Source of the DNA: Candidatus Bathyarchaeota archaeon
GTDB lineage: Archaea; Thermoproteota; Bathyarchaeia; TCS64
DNA: 64,000 nucleotides
Direction of reading: 5' to 3'
Assembly (NCBI GenBank): GCA_020346605.1
Contig: CP070784.1
Span: 1,895,365 to 1,959,364, forward strand
The notes under the pieces are model-generated. The model saw only the letters and a program-made list of their open reading frames with translations, ran no database searches and was not told the DNA's origin. This document shows positions 1 to 9,080 of this stretch, one piece after another (position 1 is the stretch's first letter; each line of letters begins with the position of its first letter). Position numbers and translations under genes: made by a program.

Positions 1-19
1 CTCTCGTTCATCCCACTCA
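1..19 (-). CDS. Possible 5' end of a gene running off the window
   Basis: Read leftward, the first bases give ATG followed by codons for Ser-Gly-Met-Asn-Glu before the sequence ends. Six residues cannot identify a protein and no clear TATA box was found to the right. It could equally be chance. Confidence 0.15.
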
Positions 20-187
20 TAACGTTTCCTTTGGAGTCGATTTCATGGAATTATCATTGACAGCATCGCTTCTTCGCGCGTTCCTGAGAGTTCTCTGCTT
101 GCGTTGCCTAAGTTCTGGGAATGAGAGCGCGCAGCGATGTTTCATTATCCTTTAATGCGCGATTGTATGTTAGGAACGGGAGGAGAG

Positions 188-1171
188 ATGGGCGCCGGAC
201 TCCCCTGGGACGTGAGCCGCACAGTCATGGTCAGAGCCGAGGAGGAGACCGACCCCAGCTTCGGGAGCCCGCCGGACCAACGGTCCCTCCAGCAGCACAT
301 GAGGTACGGATTCTTTGTCGCGGACAAGCCTGCGGGGCCCACGAGCCACGAGGTCGTTGCCTGGGTGAAGAGACTTCTGGAGCTGGACCGGGCCGGCCAC
401 GGTGGCACCCTGGACCCGAATGTGACGGGGATCCTCCCGATCGGGCTCCAGGAGTCGACGAAGGTGGTACAGGCGCTCTTGGAGTCGGGGAAGGAGTACG
501 TCTGCGCGATGCGCACCCACGGGGACGAGGAGGAGCCGCGGGTCTTGGAGACGCTGAAGCTGTTCGAGGGCGAGATCTTCCAGCGCCCTCCGGTGAGGTC
601 CTCGGTGAGGCGCCGGCTCAGGACCAGGACCATCTACAGGATCGATTACCTGGAGGGGGACGGGCGGAACTGGCTGTTCAGGGTTGCCTGCCAGAGCGGG
701 ACGTACATCAGGAAGCTCTGCTACGACGTGGGGGAGCTGCTGGGGGCCGGTGCGCACATGCACGAGCTGAGGAGGACCAGGAGCGGTCCCTTCGTCGAGG
801 GTGACGCAGTCACGATGTTCGACCTGGTGGACGCCATAGATCTCTGGAGGGGCGAGGGGGACGAGGCTCCACTTAGGAGGGTGATACGGCCTATGGAGGA
901 CGCGCTCTCGCTCCAGCCGAAGATCTGGGTCAGGGACTCCGCCGTGGACGCAGTCTGCACTGGTGCATCCCTAGCCATGCCAGGAGTTCTGAGGGTCGAG
1001 TCGGGGATCTCGGAGGGCTCCTTGGTGGCTGTGATGACTCTGAAGCATGAGGGAGTAGCGCTGATGAGGGCGGAGGCCTCGGGCGACGAGATCCTGGAGT
1101 CGGAGCACGGTATCGCCGCACGCCCAGTCAGGGTTCTGATGCCCAGGGGTACCTACCCCAGGGCGTGGTGA
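188..1171 (+). CDS. cbf5: Cbf5/dyskerin-type tRNA and rRNA pseudouridine synthase
   Basis: Archaeal TruB/Cbf5 family protein of about 327 residues. It converts specific uridines in rRNA (as the catalytic subunit of H/ACA RNPs) and U55 of tRNA to pseudouridine. The family motif GHGGTLDPNVTGILPIG carries the catalytic Asp near residue 76, preceded by the typical KPAGPTSHEV segment. The C-terminal 90 residues fit a PUA RNA-binding domain. An upstream ATG at 137 is in frame, but the ATG at 188 follows GGGAGGAG and a TATA-like TTTAAT at about 150, so 188 is chosen. The methyltransferase starts 3 nt after the stop, suggesting cotranscription. Confidence 0.93.
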   Translation: MGAGLPWDVSRTVMVRAEEETDPSFGSPPDQRSLQQHMRYGFFVADKPAGPTSHEVVAWVKRLLELDRAGHGGTLDPNVTGILPIGLQESTKVVQALLESGKEYVCAMRTHGDEEEPRVLETLKLFEGEIFQRPPVRSSVRRRLRTRTIYRIDYLEGDGRNWLFRVACQSGTYIRKLCYDVGELLGAGAHMHELRRTRSGPFVEGDAVTMFDLVDAIDLWRGEGDEAPLRRVIRPMEDALSLQPKIWVRDSAVDAVCTGASLAMPGVLRVESGISEGSLVAVMTLKHEGVALMRAEASGDEILESEHGIAARPVRVLMPRGTYPRAW

Positions 1172-1174
1172 GCC

Positions 1175-1777
1175 TTGTCCGAGCACTACTTCTCGAAGAC
1201 CCCCAGCTCACCTGAGAGGCCTGGGCTGCTCATGTGCCGGCTCAGAGGGCACGACTTCGAGTTCGTCACGTCCTCGGGCGTTTTCTCGCACAGGAGGATC
1301 GACCGGGGGACCCGCCTCCTGGTGGAGTCGATGGTGCTGCCAGAGGAAGGGGGGCTGCTGGACCTAGGCTGCGGCTACGGGCCTGTGGGGATCGTGGCGG
1401 CGAAGCTCCGACCTGGCCTTCGCGTGCTCATGACCGACGTGAACGAGAGGGCCGTCGATCTGGCCCGGGCGAATGCTCGGAGGAACGGCGTAGCGGACGT
1501 GGAGGTGAGGGTCGGAGACCTGTACGAGCCCGTCGGCGACGAGGTGTTCGGCGCGATCGTCTCGAATCCCCCGATCTCCGCGGGGCTGCACAGGGTGGTG
1601 GAGCCCCTCGTTGTTGGGGCGGTGGGCCACCTCGCCGACGGTGGCACGCTCCAGCTTGTGGTCCAGTCCAGGAAGGGGGGGAGGGCGCTGGCGTCGTTGG
1701 TGGAGCGCCATCTCGGGGGGTGCGAGGTGGTCGCCAGGGGGGGCGGCTACAGGGTTCTTATGGGCAGAATGGGTTAG
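1175..1777 (+). CDS. Class I SAM methyltransferase, RsmC/MTS-like
   Basis: A 200-residue Rossmann methyltransferase. The SAM-binding motif LDLGCGYGPVG is at about residues 62-72, the acidic strand-2 motif TDVNERAV at about 87-94, and the NPPI catalytic motif at 131-134. NPPI/NPPF motifs belong to enzymes methylating exocyclic amino groups of guanine or adenine in RNA (RsmC/MTS family), so an rRNA or tRNA target is likely but not shown. The start is TTG, 3 nt after the cbf5 stop. It ends with TAG, showing that TAG is an ordinary stop in this genome. Confidence 0.85.
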   Translation: MSEHYFSKTPSSPERPGLLMCRLRGHDFEFVTSSGVFSHRRIDRGTRLLVESMVLPEEGGLLDLGCGYGPVGIVAAKLRPGLRVLMTDVNERAVDLARANARRNGVADVEVRVGDLYEPVGDEVFGAIVSNPPISAGLHRVVEPLVVGAVGHLADGGTLQLVVQSRKGGRALASLVERHLGGCEVVARGGGYRVLMGRMG

Positions 1778-1850
1778 TGCCCCTTCCGTTGCACTTGGCA
1801 CTTCTGGGTAACTCTTAAGGGGGGCCGTTCTGGTGGAGGTGTCGTACCAG

Positions 1851-3035
1851 ATGTCTGTCCCCCGTCTCGTCAGGCTGAACAGGCGGCTGTCTTGGCTGCT
1901 GGTTGTGGTCTCGGTGCTCGTCCTCTCGCTGGGTTATGGTCAGACGGTTCTGGATCTGGATTCGGGGCTCGTCTGGTGGGGGCACTCGGTGCTGGGCGCG
2001 GTCTTCGGCGTCCTGTCCTTAGTGCACTTTGTGATCTCGGTGTTTGTTATCCGGTATGATTGGGGGAGGAGCGTTCGGGGCGTGCTCGGTGGCGAGGCGG
2101 GGGGCCTGGTATGGCTCAGGCTGGGTCAGAGGGTCTCGGGGTGGACGCTGGTTACCTCCGCTCTGCTGGTGCTGCTGTCGGGTTTGGACTGGTTTAAACT
2201 GGGCACTGGGTGGATTCTGCCCTTCTCGTCGCACGTCAGGTTCGACCTGTTCCTCTCTTTGACGTTGATCTTTCATGTGACCATCGGGAGCTACTTCGCG
2301 TTGCTGAGGCGGCGGCTGAGGGCGGGGGTCCGTGAGCCATCGGGGTTCTCGGCTGCCAGGCGTGAGGCCATCATATTGATGGCTGGGATGGCGGTCTCGT
2401 TCCTGGCGGTCACGTACTTGGACAGGCTCCCCCGGTTATCGGATGCGGCGGAGAGGCTCAGGGGGCTGCTGCCTCCGGGTCAATACGAGGTGGGTAGGCT
2501 GCGTGTTCTCCATGTGGGGGCGGTCCCGGCTTTCGACGAGAGCTCCTGGACGCTGATGGTCGACGGGATGGTAGAGAACCCCGTTACACTGAGCTACGGA
2601 GAGGTGAGGGGGCTTCCGGGTGCGTCCAGCGTCTCGGACTTCCACTGCGTCACGGGGTGGACGAAGTTCGGTAACCGCTGGGAGGGGGTGCTGCTCAGGA
2701 CGATCATGGAACTCGCGAGGCCGCTCCCCTCCGCGAGGCACATACTGTTCCTCTGCGAGAGGGACTACTCCACTTCGCTTCCCGTCGAGGAGCTCGTGGG
2801 CGACGACGTCATGCTGGCCTACGGCCTCGACGGCGGCGACCTGCCGGCGAAGCACGGCGGCCCTCTTAGGCTGGTGGTTCCCCAGAAGTACGGGTATAAG
2901 AGCGCCAAGTGGGTGCGCGTCGTCAGGTTCGTCGACGAGAACGTGCCGGGGTACTGGGAGGCGAGGGGTTACAGCGAGACCGCGGATCCCTTCACGAACG
3001 ACAGGTACCACAGCTCGCGTGCGACGCGTAACTAG
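1851..3035 (+). CDS. Membrane-anchored molybdopterin oxidoreductase (YedY/sulfite oxidase fold) with an N-terminal cytochrome b-like domain
   Basis: Two-part protein. The first 190 residues form about four to five membrane segments with histidines in GHSVLG, LVHFVIS, SSHVRF and LIFHVTIG, the pattern expected for b-heme ligands. A linker leads to a soluble sulfite-oxidase-fold domain with DFHCVTGWTKFG, whose Cys is the expected molybdenum ligand, and KHGGPLRLVVPQKYGYKSAKW. It probably passes electrons between a small substrate and the quinone pool through the membrane domain. A GTG at 1833 is in frame, but GGAGGTG at 1835-1841 lies about 9 nt from the ATG at 1851, which is preferred. The substrate is unknown. 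Confidence 0.82.
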   Translation: MSVPRLVRLNRRLSWLLVVVSVLVLSLGYGQTVLDLDSGLVWWGHSVLGAVFGVLSLVHFVISVFVIRYDWGRSVRGVLGGEAGGLVWLRLGQRVSGWTLVTSALLVLLSGLDWFKLGTGWILPFSSHVRFDLFLSLTLIFHVTIGSYFALLRRRLRAGVREPSGFSAARREAIILMAGMAVSFLAVTYLDRLPRLSDAAERLRGLLPPGQYEVGRLRVLHVGAVPAFDESSWTLMVDGMVENPVTLSYGEVRGLPGASSVSDFHCVTGWTKFGNRWEGVLLRTIMELARPLPSARHILFLCERDYSTSLPVEELVGDDVMLAYGLDGGDLPAKHGGPLRLVVPQKYGYKSAKWVRVVRFVDENVPGYWEARGYSETADPFTNDRYHSSRATRN

Positions 3036-3047
3036 GGGCGTGGTGGG

Positions 3048-3317
3048 CTACTCTCTGGGTTTCTCCCTGTAGAGTATGGCGGTGTTGCCGATGAGGTCTA
3101 TGAGGGTGCTGCCGGTCCTGCCGGTGATGGTCTCCGTGAGCTCCCTCTTCTCGGACTTGTGGTTGATGTACTTGACCTTGATGAGGGCGTGGTCGCTGAG
3201 GGCCCTGTCGATGTTCGCGATGACCCCGTCGGTCACGCCATTCTTCCCTATCTGGACGAGGGGGTCCAGGGCGTGGGCCTTCCTCTTGAGGGCCCTCTTC
3301 CGGTCGCTGGTGAGCAT
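3048..3317 (-). CDS. YhbY/CRM-domain RNA-binding protein
   Basis: An 89-residue protein consisting of one CRM (YhbY) domain. It begins MLTSDRKRALKRKAHAL, continues into the IGKNGVTDGV loop (the family GxxG-type RNA-binding motif), then LIKVKY and the C-terminal GNTAILYR strand. Family members bind structured RNA and associate with pre-ribosomes. A longer in-frame reading up to 3545 is rejected because the extra residues look random. The ATG at 3317 sits about 30 nt downstream of a strong TATA box, consistent with a leaderless mRNA. Confidence 0.88.
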   Translation of the reverse strand: MLTSDRKRALKRKAHALDPLVQIGKNGVTDGVIANIDRALSDHALIKVKYINHKSEKRELTETITGRTGSTLIDLIGNTAILYREKPRE

Positions 3318-3345
3318 GTCGGTCGCCGGTTTCCAGTGCTGTGGG

Positions 3346-3357
3346 CTTATATACTTT
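3346..3357 (-). promoter_or_regulatory. TATA box of the YhbY-domain gene
   Basis: On the minus strand this reads AAAGTATATAAG. It is centred about 34 nt upstream of the ATG at 3317, the usual archaeal spacing for a leaderless or near-leaderless transcript. The rest of 3318-3630 holds nothing else I can recognise. Confidence 0.7.
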
Positions 3358-3630
3358 CCTGTGCGTTGCCCCTGAGCGACCTGTGCGTGGTGGTGTTCCT
3401 GTCCCAGGCTTGCCTCTTCGTTTTTCGCAGCCCCGTGCGCCTGTTGGGTCACATAGTGTGTCGCTATGGCTCGTGTTTTTGACTGGAATCGCCTCTTGGA
3501 GGAATCGTTTTCACAGTCCTTTCGCTGCGTGGACCTCTGTTTCACGTTCAGCCCTTAGACCCCCCTCCCTCTCCTGTGTAATTTTACGATCTTCGGAGGT
3601 AATCTGCGGTTCCGTGAGCCGGGGTTCCAT

Positions 3631-4131
3631 CTACTGTAATTCGGCCAAGCGTTTCTCCAGGGCTTCCAGGGGTGTGTTCGCAGTCACCCTGACGACCTCG
3701 AAGCCAAGCTTCGTCCAGAAGCTCTCCCCCTCTGTGTTGCCCTTGATGTGGTTTAGGTTCACCTCGTCCACGTCCCTGGCCCTGAAGAAGCTGCAGAGCT
3801 CTCGTACGAGTCTTATCCCCGTGCCCTTCCTCCTGTGGCCCTCTCTGACGTAGATGAGGTTGATGAAGCCCACCGTCTCGGGGAGGTAGTCTCTCCGGCT
3901 CACGACCCTGCCGTACGCGAAGCCCACTAGGTCGCCGCCGTCTTCGACGACGAGAACGAGGCCGTCCTCGTCGCTGAGCATCTTGTCGACGTCTGCCTCG
4001 AGGTTCCTGTTTCCTTCCTCGGTGTTGCGCCATATGCGGGGGTTGGAGGCTTCGTCGTGGCGCTGCAGTGCGGTCCTCAGCTCTACGAGCCCCTGCGAGT
4101 CGTCCGGCGTGGCGGGCCTGATGGTGACCAT
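3631..4131 (-). CDS. GNAT-family N-acetyltransferase
   Basis: A 166-residue single-domain GNAT protein. The N-terminal IRPATPDDSQGLVELR begins the fold. The acetyl-CoA pyrophosphate loop is VREGHRRKGTGIRLV, the R/Q-x-x-G-x-G/A motif A. It is followed by NLNHIKGNTEGESFWTKLGF, the motif B pattern with the Asn and FW/Y-x-x-x-GF residues. The substrate (small amine or protein N-terminus) cannot be told from sequence. A TATA box lies about 25 nt upstream of the ATG. Confidence 0.88.
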   Translation of the reverse strand: MVTIRPATPDDSQGLVELRTALQRHDEASNPRIWRNTEEGNRNLEADVDKMLSDEDGLVLVVEDGGDLVGFAYGRVVSRRDYLPETVGFINLIYVREGHRRKGTGIRLVRELCSFFRARDVDEVNLNHIKGNTEGESFWTKLGFEVVRVTANTPLEALEKRLAELQ

Positions 4132-4152
4132 GGTGTATCTTGGGTTTGTAAT

Positions 4153-4160
4153 CTTTATAA
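4153..4160 (-). promoter_or_regulatory. TATA box of the GNAT gene
   Basis: TTATAAAG on the minus strand, ending 22 nt before the ATG at 4131. Confidence 0.6.
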
Positions 4161-4187
4161 TGGGTTTGCGTGCCTAGTGTTCTGTGG

Positions 4188-4263
4188 AGCCCGGTCGTCT
4201 AGCGGACAAGGATAGAGGGCTTTGGACCCTCCGACGCGAGTTCGAATCTCGCCCGGGCTACCA
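4188..4263 (+). tRNA. tRNA-Gln (anticodon TTG)
   Basis: A complete cloverleaf can be folded by hand. The acceptor AGCCCGG (4188-4194) pairs perfectly with CCGGGCT (4253-4259). The anticodon stem GAGGG/CCCTC encloses CTTTGGA with anticodon TTG. The T arm is GCGAG-TTCGAAT-CTCGC. The discriminator is A, and CCA is encoded at 4261-4263. No intron is visible. Three degenerate copies of its 3' end lie downstream at 6.78, 11.2 and 13.1 kb, suggesting that this gene is an integration site. Confidence 0.95.
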
Positions 4264-4335
4264 TTAAAAATCGGTATTTTGGGCATTTTTTTTGGGTAAT
4301 GGAGCTGTTTAAATTAGCCCTCTGGTTGACATTTG

Positions 4336-4349
4336 AGATATATAAATTT
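4336..4349 (+). promoter_or_regulatory. TATA-like box upstream of the serine hydrolase gene
   Basis: AGATATATAAATTT lies about 100 nt before the ATG at 4446, implying a leader of some 70 nt. A second weaker candidate, CTTATATTG at about 4407-4415, is at the more usual spacing. Either could serve. Confidence 0.4.
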
Positions 4350-4445
4350 GGACGCGTAATATTACTTGTTATGTCTACTTGTCGTGAGTACTTGTTGTGA
4401 GTTCTCCTTATATTGTCTGGTTCAGTCCGGGATGCTTGAAGCAAT

Positions 4446-6338
4446 ATGTCTGACGTAACTAGTCACGACTTCTCCTATGTATTCGAGGACTTGGATATCG
4501 AGATCGAGTCAACCATGAACCAACGCGAGCTATGCGGACTAACCATAGCCTTCATCGAGGGAGACAACATAGTCTGGTCCAAGGGCTACGGATACACCGA
4601 CCGAGCAAAGGGGGAGTGGGTTACACCCCACACACTGTTCAGCACTCAGTCCATGGGCAAGACCTTCACGGCAACAGCCTTCATGATAATGGCTAGCAGG
4701 GGACAGTTAGACCTGGACGACCCCATAAGGAAGCACTATCCCGAGTTCACAGTCAACACCAGAGGCGACCCAGACACAGAGATCAATAGGATTACCTTCA
4801 GGAGGATGCTCAGCCACTGGGCGGGCTTCCCCCACGAGGCAACACGGGGGAACAACTACGACGACACCCCCCACACCTACAAGGAACACATAGAAAGCAT
4901 CAAGGACAACTGGCTTAGAACAACCCCAGGCACCGAATACAGCTACTCCAACATCGGATACGACCTAACAGCCTACATCATGGGTAGGATAATTGGCATG
5001 ATATACCCCCAAGCCATGAGGGAAACCCTCTTCAAGCCCTTAGGAATCAAGACAGCCACCTACAACATACTGGAAGCCCAGAGAAACCCCTTCGCTAAGG
5101 GACACATAGGAGACTTTCAGACACCAACCGTACAGGTACCCATGCTAGGGGCTGGAGGAGTCTACATCTCCGCAGTCGAAGTGGCTAAACTGGTCTCCTT
5201 CCACCTAGCAAAGGGGAAGGTCAATGGGGAGCAGCTCATCAAGCCAGAGCTATTCGACGAGATGTACAGGGAACAGTACCCCGAACTCGCAAGTACAAAC
5301 TACGGGCTGGGGCTCGAATGCTTCAAGCTGAAGGGCATAACAGCCTACGGGCACGGGGGAGGAGGCTACGGCTACGACACCGTCATGGCGTGGATACCCG
5401 GACACAACATCGGCATCGTCGTGCTATCCAACGACCAGAACAGGTCCACATCCTACGAGATTGGTACAAAAGCCATGGAACTAATGGTCAACACAATCAA
5501 GCAAAGCAGGGAAAAACACCTCAAACCAGAACGGCTCAAGAAGCTGGAAGGAACCTACAAGGCACCCAGACAACCACTAATCCGGATCGCCTACGATGAC
5601 GGAGCCCTCCATCTCTACGACACAAACAACAACGAGAAACACCTAACACCAGAGAACCCACTGGAATACACCTCAGACGACGGCACAAGAATCACCTTCA
5701 AACTGGAAGACGACCACCCAGCCACACTACGGGTAGAATCCCCCAGCGCATCATTCACCGCAAGGATAAACGACTCACCACACGAACCCAAGGGACCAGA
5801 CAAGCCAGAATGGGACAAGCACCTCGGCACATACCAGTACCAGTACTACGGCAGAACAGCCTACCTCACCCTCACCAAGATAGACGGACACCTCCACATC
5901 ATCGAGCAAACCTACCCACTGAAACTCACCCACCACAGAGACGACGTCTACTTCGACGCAGAAGGAGAAGCACTGATACTAAAACAGGACTCCCTAACCT
6001 ATGCAGGCATGCATGCAACCAAGGTAGACCTAACCATCGAATCCCTCATACACAGCTACACAGCAGACCCAGCCATGTTCAGAGCCAGCAGAAACATAGC
6101 CCTAAGACACATAATCCACACCTACTACAGGGATGGACTCCAACAGGCATTCAACCTCCTCGAAGCCCTCCAACAATTAATCAAGGCACCCGTAAACGGC
6201 TACAACACGCTAGGTAGGACACTCCACACCCATGGCAGATATCAAGACGCCAAGACATGCTACCAGAAAACACTGGAACAAGACCCAAAGAACAAGCAAG
6301 CCAAGCTAGGAATACTGAAACTAGAAAGGCTCCTTTAA
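4446..6338 (+). CDS. Serine beta-lactamase-fold hydrolase (class C/EstB-like) with C-terminal TPR repeat
   Basis: A 630-residue protein. Residues 1-345 form a penicillin-binding-protein/class C beta-lactamase-like domain, with SMGK (Ser69, Lys72) as the SxxK motif and YSN at 167-169. HGGG (from His303) stands where beta-lactamases have KTG. That combination is typical of esterases and D-aminopeptidases rather than true beta-lactamases. The middle (about 350-560) resembles beta-rich lipocalin-like accessory domains of this family. The last 60 residues form a TPR helix pair (NTLGRTLHTHGRYQDAKTCY). No signal peptide is seen, so it is probably cytoplasmic. It is A- and C-rich in codon use, unlike its neighbours, and sits just after tRNA-Gln in a likely inserted block. 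Confidence 0.85.
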   Translation: MSDVTSHDFSYVFEDLDIEIESTMNQRELCGLTIAFIEGDNIVWSKGYGYTDRAKGEWVTPHTLFSTQSMGKTFTATAFMIMASRGQLDLDDPIRKHYPEFTVNTRGDPDTEINRITFRRMLSHWAGFPHEATRGNNYDDTPHTYKEHIESIKDNWLRTTPGTEYSYSNIGYDLTAYIMGRIIGMIYPQAMRETLFKPLGIKTATYNILEAQRNPFAKGHIGDFQTPTVQVPMLGAGGVYISAVEVAKLVSFHLAKGKVNGEQLIKPELFDEMYREQYPELASTNYGLGLECFKLKGITAYGHGGGGYGYDTVMAWIPGHNIGIVVLSNDQNRSTSYEIGTKAMELMVNTIKQSREKHLKPERLKKLEGTYKAPRQPLIRIAYDDGALHLYDTNNNEKHLTPENPLEYTSDDGTRITFKLEDDHPATLRVESPSASFTARINDSPHEPKGPDKPEWDKHLGTYQYQYYGRTAYLTLTKIDGHLHIIEQTYPLKLTHHRDDVYFDAEGEALILKQDSLTYAGMHATKVDLTIESLIHSYTADPAMFRASRNIALRHIIHTYYRDGLQQAFNLLEALQQLIKAPVNGYNTLGRTLHTHGRYQDAKTCYQKTLEQDPKNKQAKLGILKLERLL

Positions 6339-7045
6339 GCTAATCACACGCGCCCTACTCATCATGAAACCATACCAATTGGTAAGAAACATGTTAGTAG
6401 CCCAATCGACCAAAAAGCAGATGAAACAAAGTAACGATCAACAGCCATACTTGTCTACGATTCAAGAAAACCGACATTCGCTTTTTAAAGTTAGACAGAC
6501 AAAAGTCTTCAAAGTTTTACAGAACTCAACTAAAAATCCACACTCATTGAAGAAAATATCATGGCAGAAACTAATCTCTAACCCCCAAAAAAAAGGAGAG
6601 AATATCTAGACTTTCTATTATGGCTCAATGATAAATTACGGTATAAAACCAACCAAATTGACTAATTTTAATAAATAATCCAATCAGACCTCAATCAGAG
6701 ACAAAATTCGACTCTTAAACACTCGATTGGATTCATTCGAAAAATTATAAAGACAAAATTAAACGTCTAACGTCGTCTATCCCGGGCTACCAAACTAGGC
6801 TGAACAGACGATCTACGCTCGTCAACATACGAAACGGAATCCGACACGTGAAATGTTTGATCCGTGGTGTTGGGACTTCGGAGAATTACATGCTTTCCAA
6901 CCACTAGAGACCAGGAGAGACAATGGGATACATGAGAACGCGCCGATTGCCTCATTAACGAGCGCACAGGAATGCAAATCTTCTATTTGATGATAACTTA
7001 AATGAGGATACTTTACCAATAATTTGTTGTACAGAGGGAACCACC
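6339..7045 (+). other. AT-rich gene-free stretch within the island
   Basis: About 700 nt, markedly more AT-rich than the surroundings, without a convincing coding sequence. An 81-codon reading frame from 6364 is rich in Lys, Gln and Ser and looks like chance. The stretch carries a 12-nt perfect copy of the tRNA-Gln 3' end at 6781-6792. The bases before 7046 (TAACTTAAATGAGGATAC, about 6987-7004) may include the promoter of the next gene. Confidence 0.6.
6772..6792 (+). repeat. Short tRNA-Gln remnant, possible attachment-site scar
   Basis: CCCGGGCTACCA at 6781-6792 is identical to the last 12 nt of tRNA-Gln (4252-4263). It is preceded at 6772-6779 by GTCGTCTA, which matches tRNA positions 4194-4201. 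The pair looks like a tRNA copy with its middle deleted, in the same orientation as the intact gene. Confidence 0.45.
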
Positions 7046-8986
7046 ATGGATCGTTTTCCAAGACTTTTCAGCCCGATGAGATTAGGGCCTTACGTTCTGA
7101 AGAATCGGATTGAATCAGCGCCCATGGGAGTACATGGCACACCAGAAGGATACATTACCCCTGAGGGTACGGCGTATTACGAGCTCCGGGCGAAGGGCGG
7201 AGCAGCCATCGTCACCCTCGGGGAGAGCATGGTAGATTCCAAAGGGACATCTCATGGGAGGATAACCCCGCTGGATGACCCGGGGATCCTGCACTCTCTC
7301 ATCAATACCACAGATGCGATAAAGAGACACGGTGCGATTGCCTCCATCGAATTGTTGCACGCCGGAATCCGGTCAAGGACACAGCGACCAGACGGGGCAG
7401 TGTACGGACCAAGTGCGGGTACATCATTCTATGGCAAGAAAATAATCGAGATGAGAGAAGCAGAGATCAAACAGGTAGTGAACGCCTTCGGAGATGCCGC
7501 CGAGATGGCCAAGCTGGGCGGCGTGCAGATGTGCATGATCCACGGAGGCCACGGCTGGCTTCTGTCACAGTGGTTCTCCCCACTGCACAACCACAGGAAG
7601 GACCGTTTCGGAGGAAGCATCGAGAACAGGGCACGCATAGCCCTGATGATCATCGAAGACATACGGAAAAAGTGCGGCCCGGATTTCCCGATCGAGATCC
7701 GCTTGAGCGGCGACGAGTTCACGAAAGGCGGGATGAGGTTAGAGGAGACGGTCGAATTGGCAAAAACACTGGATGGCAAGGTCGACGTGATTCACGTGTC
7801 CGCGGCGACATTTCATGATCGGACTGCCGGCCTCAGGATGTTTCCAAGCGTTTTTCTCCCCCGGGGCTGCAACGTGTATCTCGCTGAGGCGATCAAGAAG
7901 GTCGTGAAGACTCCGGTGAATACAGTTGGGGCATTGAACTATCCCGCCCACATGGAAGAGATCCTAGAGAGTGGAAAGGCAGATATGATAACACTGGGAA
8001 GGGCGCTTCTTGCAGACCCCTTCTTACCGGAGAAGGCAAAAAAAGGGAACGAGGATGATATTACGCCGTGCATACGGTGTAATTATTGCATCAGTCAGAA
8101 CTTTACTCCATATGTGAAATACCCCAGAGGTATCGTCAGGTGCGTTGTTAATCCGATCATAGGCAGGGAATATGAGAGCCGGTTTGTACAAACAAGTGGC
8201 GGAAAGAAAAAGGTGATGGTAGTTGGAGGTGGACCGGGAGGGATGCAGGCGGCGATCACGGCTTCAGACCGGGGACATGAGGTGATCCTGTGTGAAAAAA
8301 GTAGTAGGCTTGGAGGGACGTTGGTATATGCTGAACGTGAATACTTCAAAGAGGATACAAAGAAGCTAACTGAAGTACTTATCCGGCGAGTGCAAAAAAG
8401 ACCGATAAAATTAATGATGGATACGGAAGTCACGCCTGAAGTTGTTAAAGGAATTTCTCCCGATGTTCTAATCGCCGCAGTGGGAGCCGAACCAATCATT
8501 CCTGAAATATCCGGAATAAAGAACAAGAATGTGGTTATTGCAGCAAGCATGTATGATGAAGAAGCCATAGGTAGGAAGGTAGTGGTCATCGGAGGTGGGC
8601 TGGTGGGATGTGAGGAAGGATTACATCTTGCTTACCTAGGTAAGGAGGTGACCATTCTAGAAATGCTTGAGAAGCCGGCTGCAGATGCACCCTACTTGCA
8701 CTGGTTGGGGCTGATGAGAGAGCTAGAAAAAAGTGTTAGGCTGGAAATAAATGCAAAGTGTATCCTAATAACGGAGGAGGGTGTGTTTGCGGTGAACGAG
8801 AGAGGAGAAGAGAGGTTCTACGAGGCAGATACGATATTATTGGCGGTAGGGCTGAAGCCGAGGATGGAGGTGGTTGAGTCCTTGCGCAACTGCGCACTGG
8901 ACTTCAGCGTGATCGGAGACTGTCTACAGCCTGCAACGGTCATGGAAGCGATTCATATGGGCTATTTCTCTGCCATGAATATCTAA
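7046..8986 (+). CDS. Old-yellow-enzyme-type enoate/2,4-dienoyl-CoA reductase with Fe-S and FAD/NAD domains
   Basis: A 646-residue multidomain flavoprotein. Residues 1-340 form an FMN TIM barrel with HGGHGWLLSQWFSP and NHRKDRFGGSIENR, hallmarks of the FadH/BaiCD family. CIRCNYCISQNF plus a later Cys supply the 4Fe-4S cluster. Two dinucleotide-binding motifs follow: MVVGGGPGGMQAA for FAD and VVVIGGGLVGCEEG for NAD(P)H. Members reduce activated C=C bonds of enoates or dienoyl-CoA using NAD(P)H. The gene is much more AT-rich than most of the window and resembles enzymes common in Clostridia, so transfer is likely. It ends in SAMNI, close to the usual family end. Confidence 0.9.
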   Translation: MDRFPRLFSPMRLGPYVLKNRIESAPMGVHGTPEGYITPEGTAYYELRAKGGAAIVTLGESMVDSKGTSHGRITPLDDPGILHSLINTTDAIKRHGAIASIELLHAGIRSRTQRPDGAVYGPSAGTSFYGKKIIEMREAEIKQVVNAFGDAAEMAKLGGVQMCMIHGGHGWLLSQWFSPLHNHRKDRFGGSIENRARIALMIIEDIRKKCGPDFPIEIRLSGDEFTKGGMRLEETVELAKTLDGKVDVIHVSAATFHDRTAGLRMFPSVFLPRGCNVYLAEAIKKVVKTPVNTVGALNYPAHMEEILESGKADMITLGRALLADPFLPEKAKKGNEDDITPCIRCNYCISQNFTPYVKYPRGIVRCVVNPIIGREYESRFVQTSGGKKKVMVVGGGPGGMQAAITASDRGHEVILCEKSSRLGGTLVYAEREYFKEDTKKLTEVLIRRVQKRPIKLMMDTEVTPEVVKGISPDVLIAAVGAEPIIPEISGIKNKNVVIAASMYDEEAIGRKVVVIGGGLVGCEEGLHLAYLGKEVTILEMLEKPAADAPYLHWLGLMRELEKSVRLEINAKCILITEEGVFAVNERGEERFYEADTILLAVGLKPRMEVVESLRNCALDFSVIGDCLQPATVMEAIHMGYFSAMNI

Positions 8987-9080
8987 AATTTCATTCATTC
9001 TGCGCCAGCTTCGAACTTAAACAGGTATATCGAAAAAGGTGTCATAGTATTCACTCTCTTATCTGACCCACGGGCTTTGG

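Noticed and set aside
6364..6609. An 81-codon frame in the AT-rich gap
   Set aside because: Lys/Gln/Ser-rich translation, no motif, no ribosome-binding site and random-looking composition.
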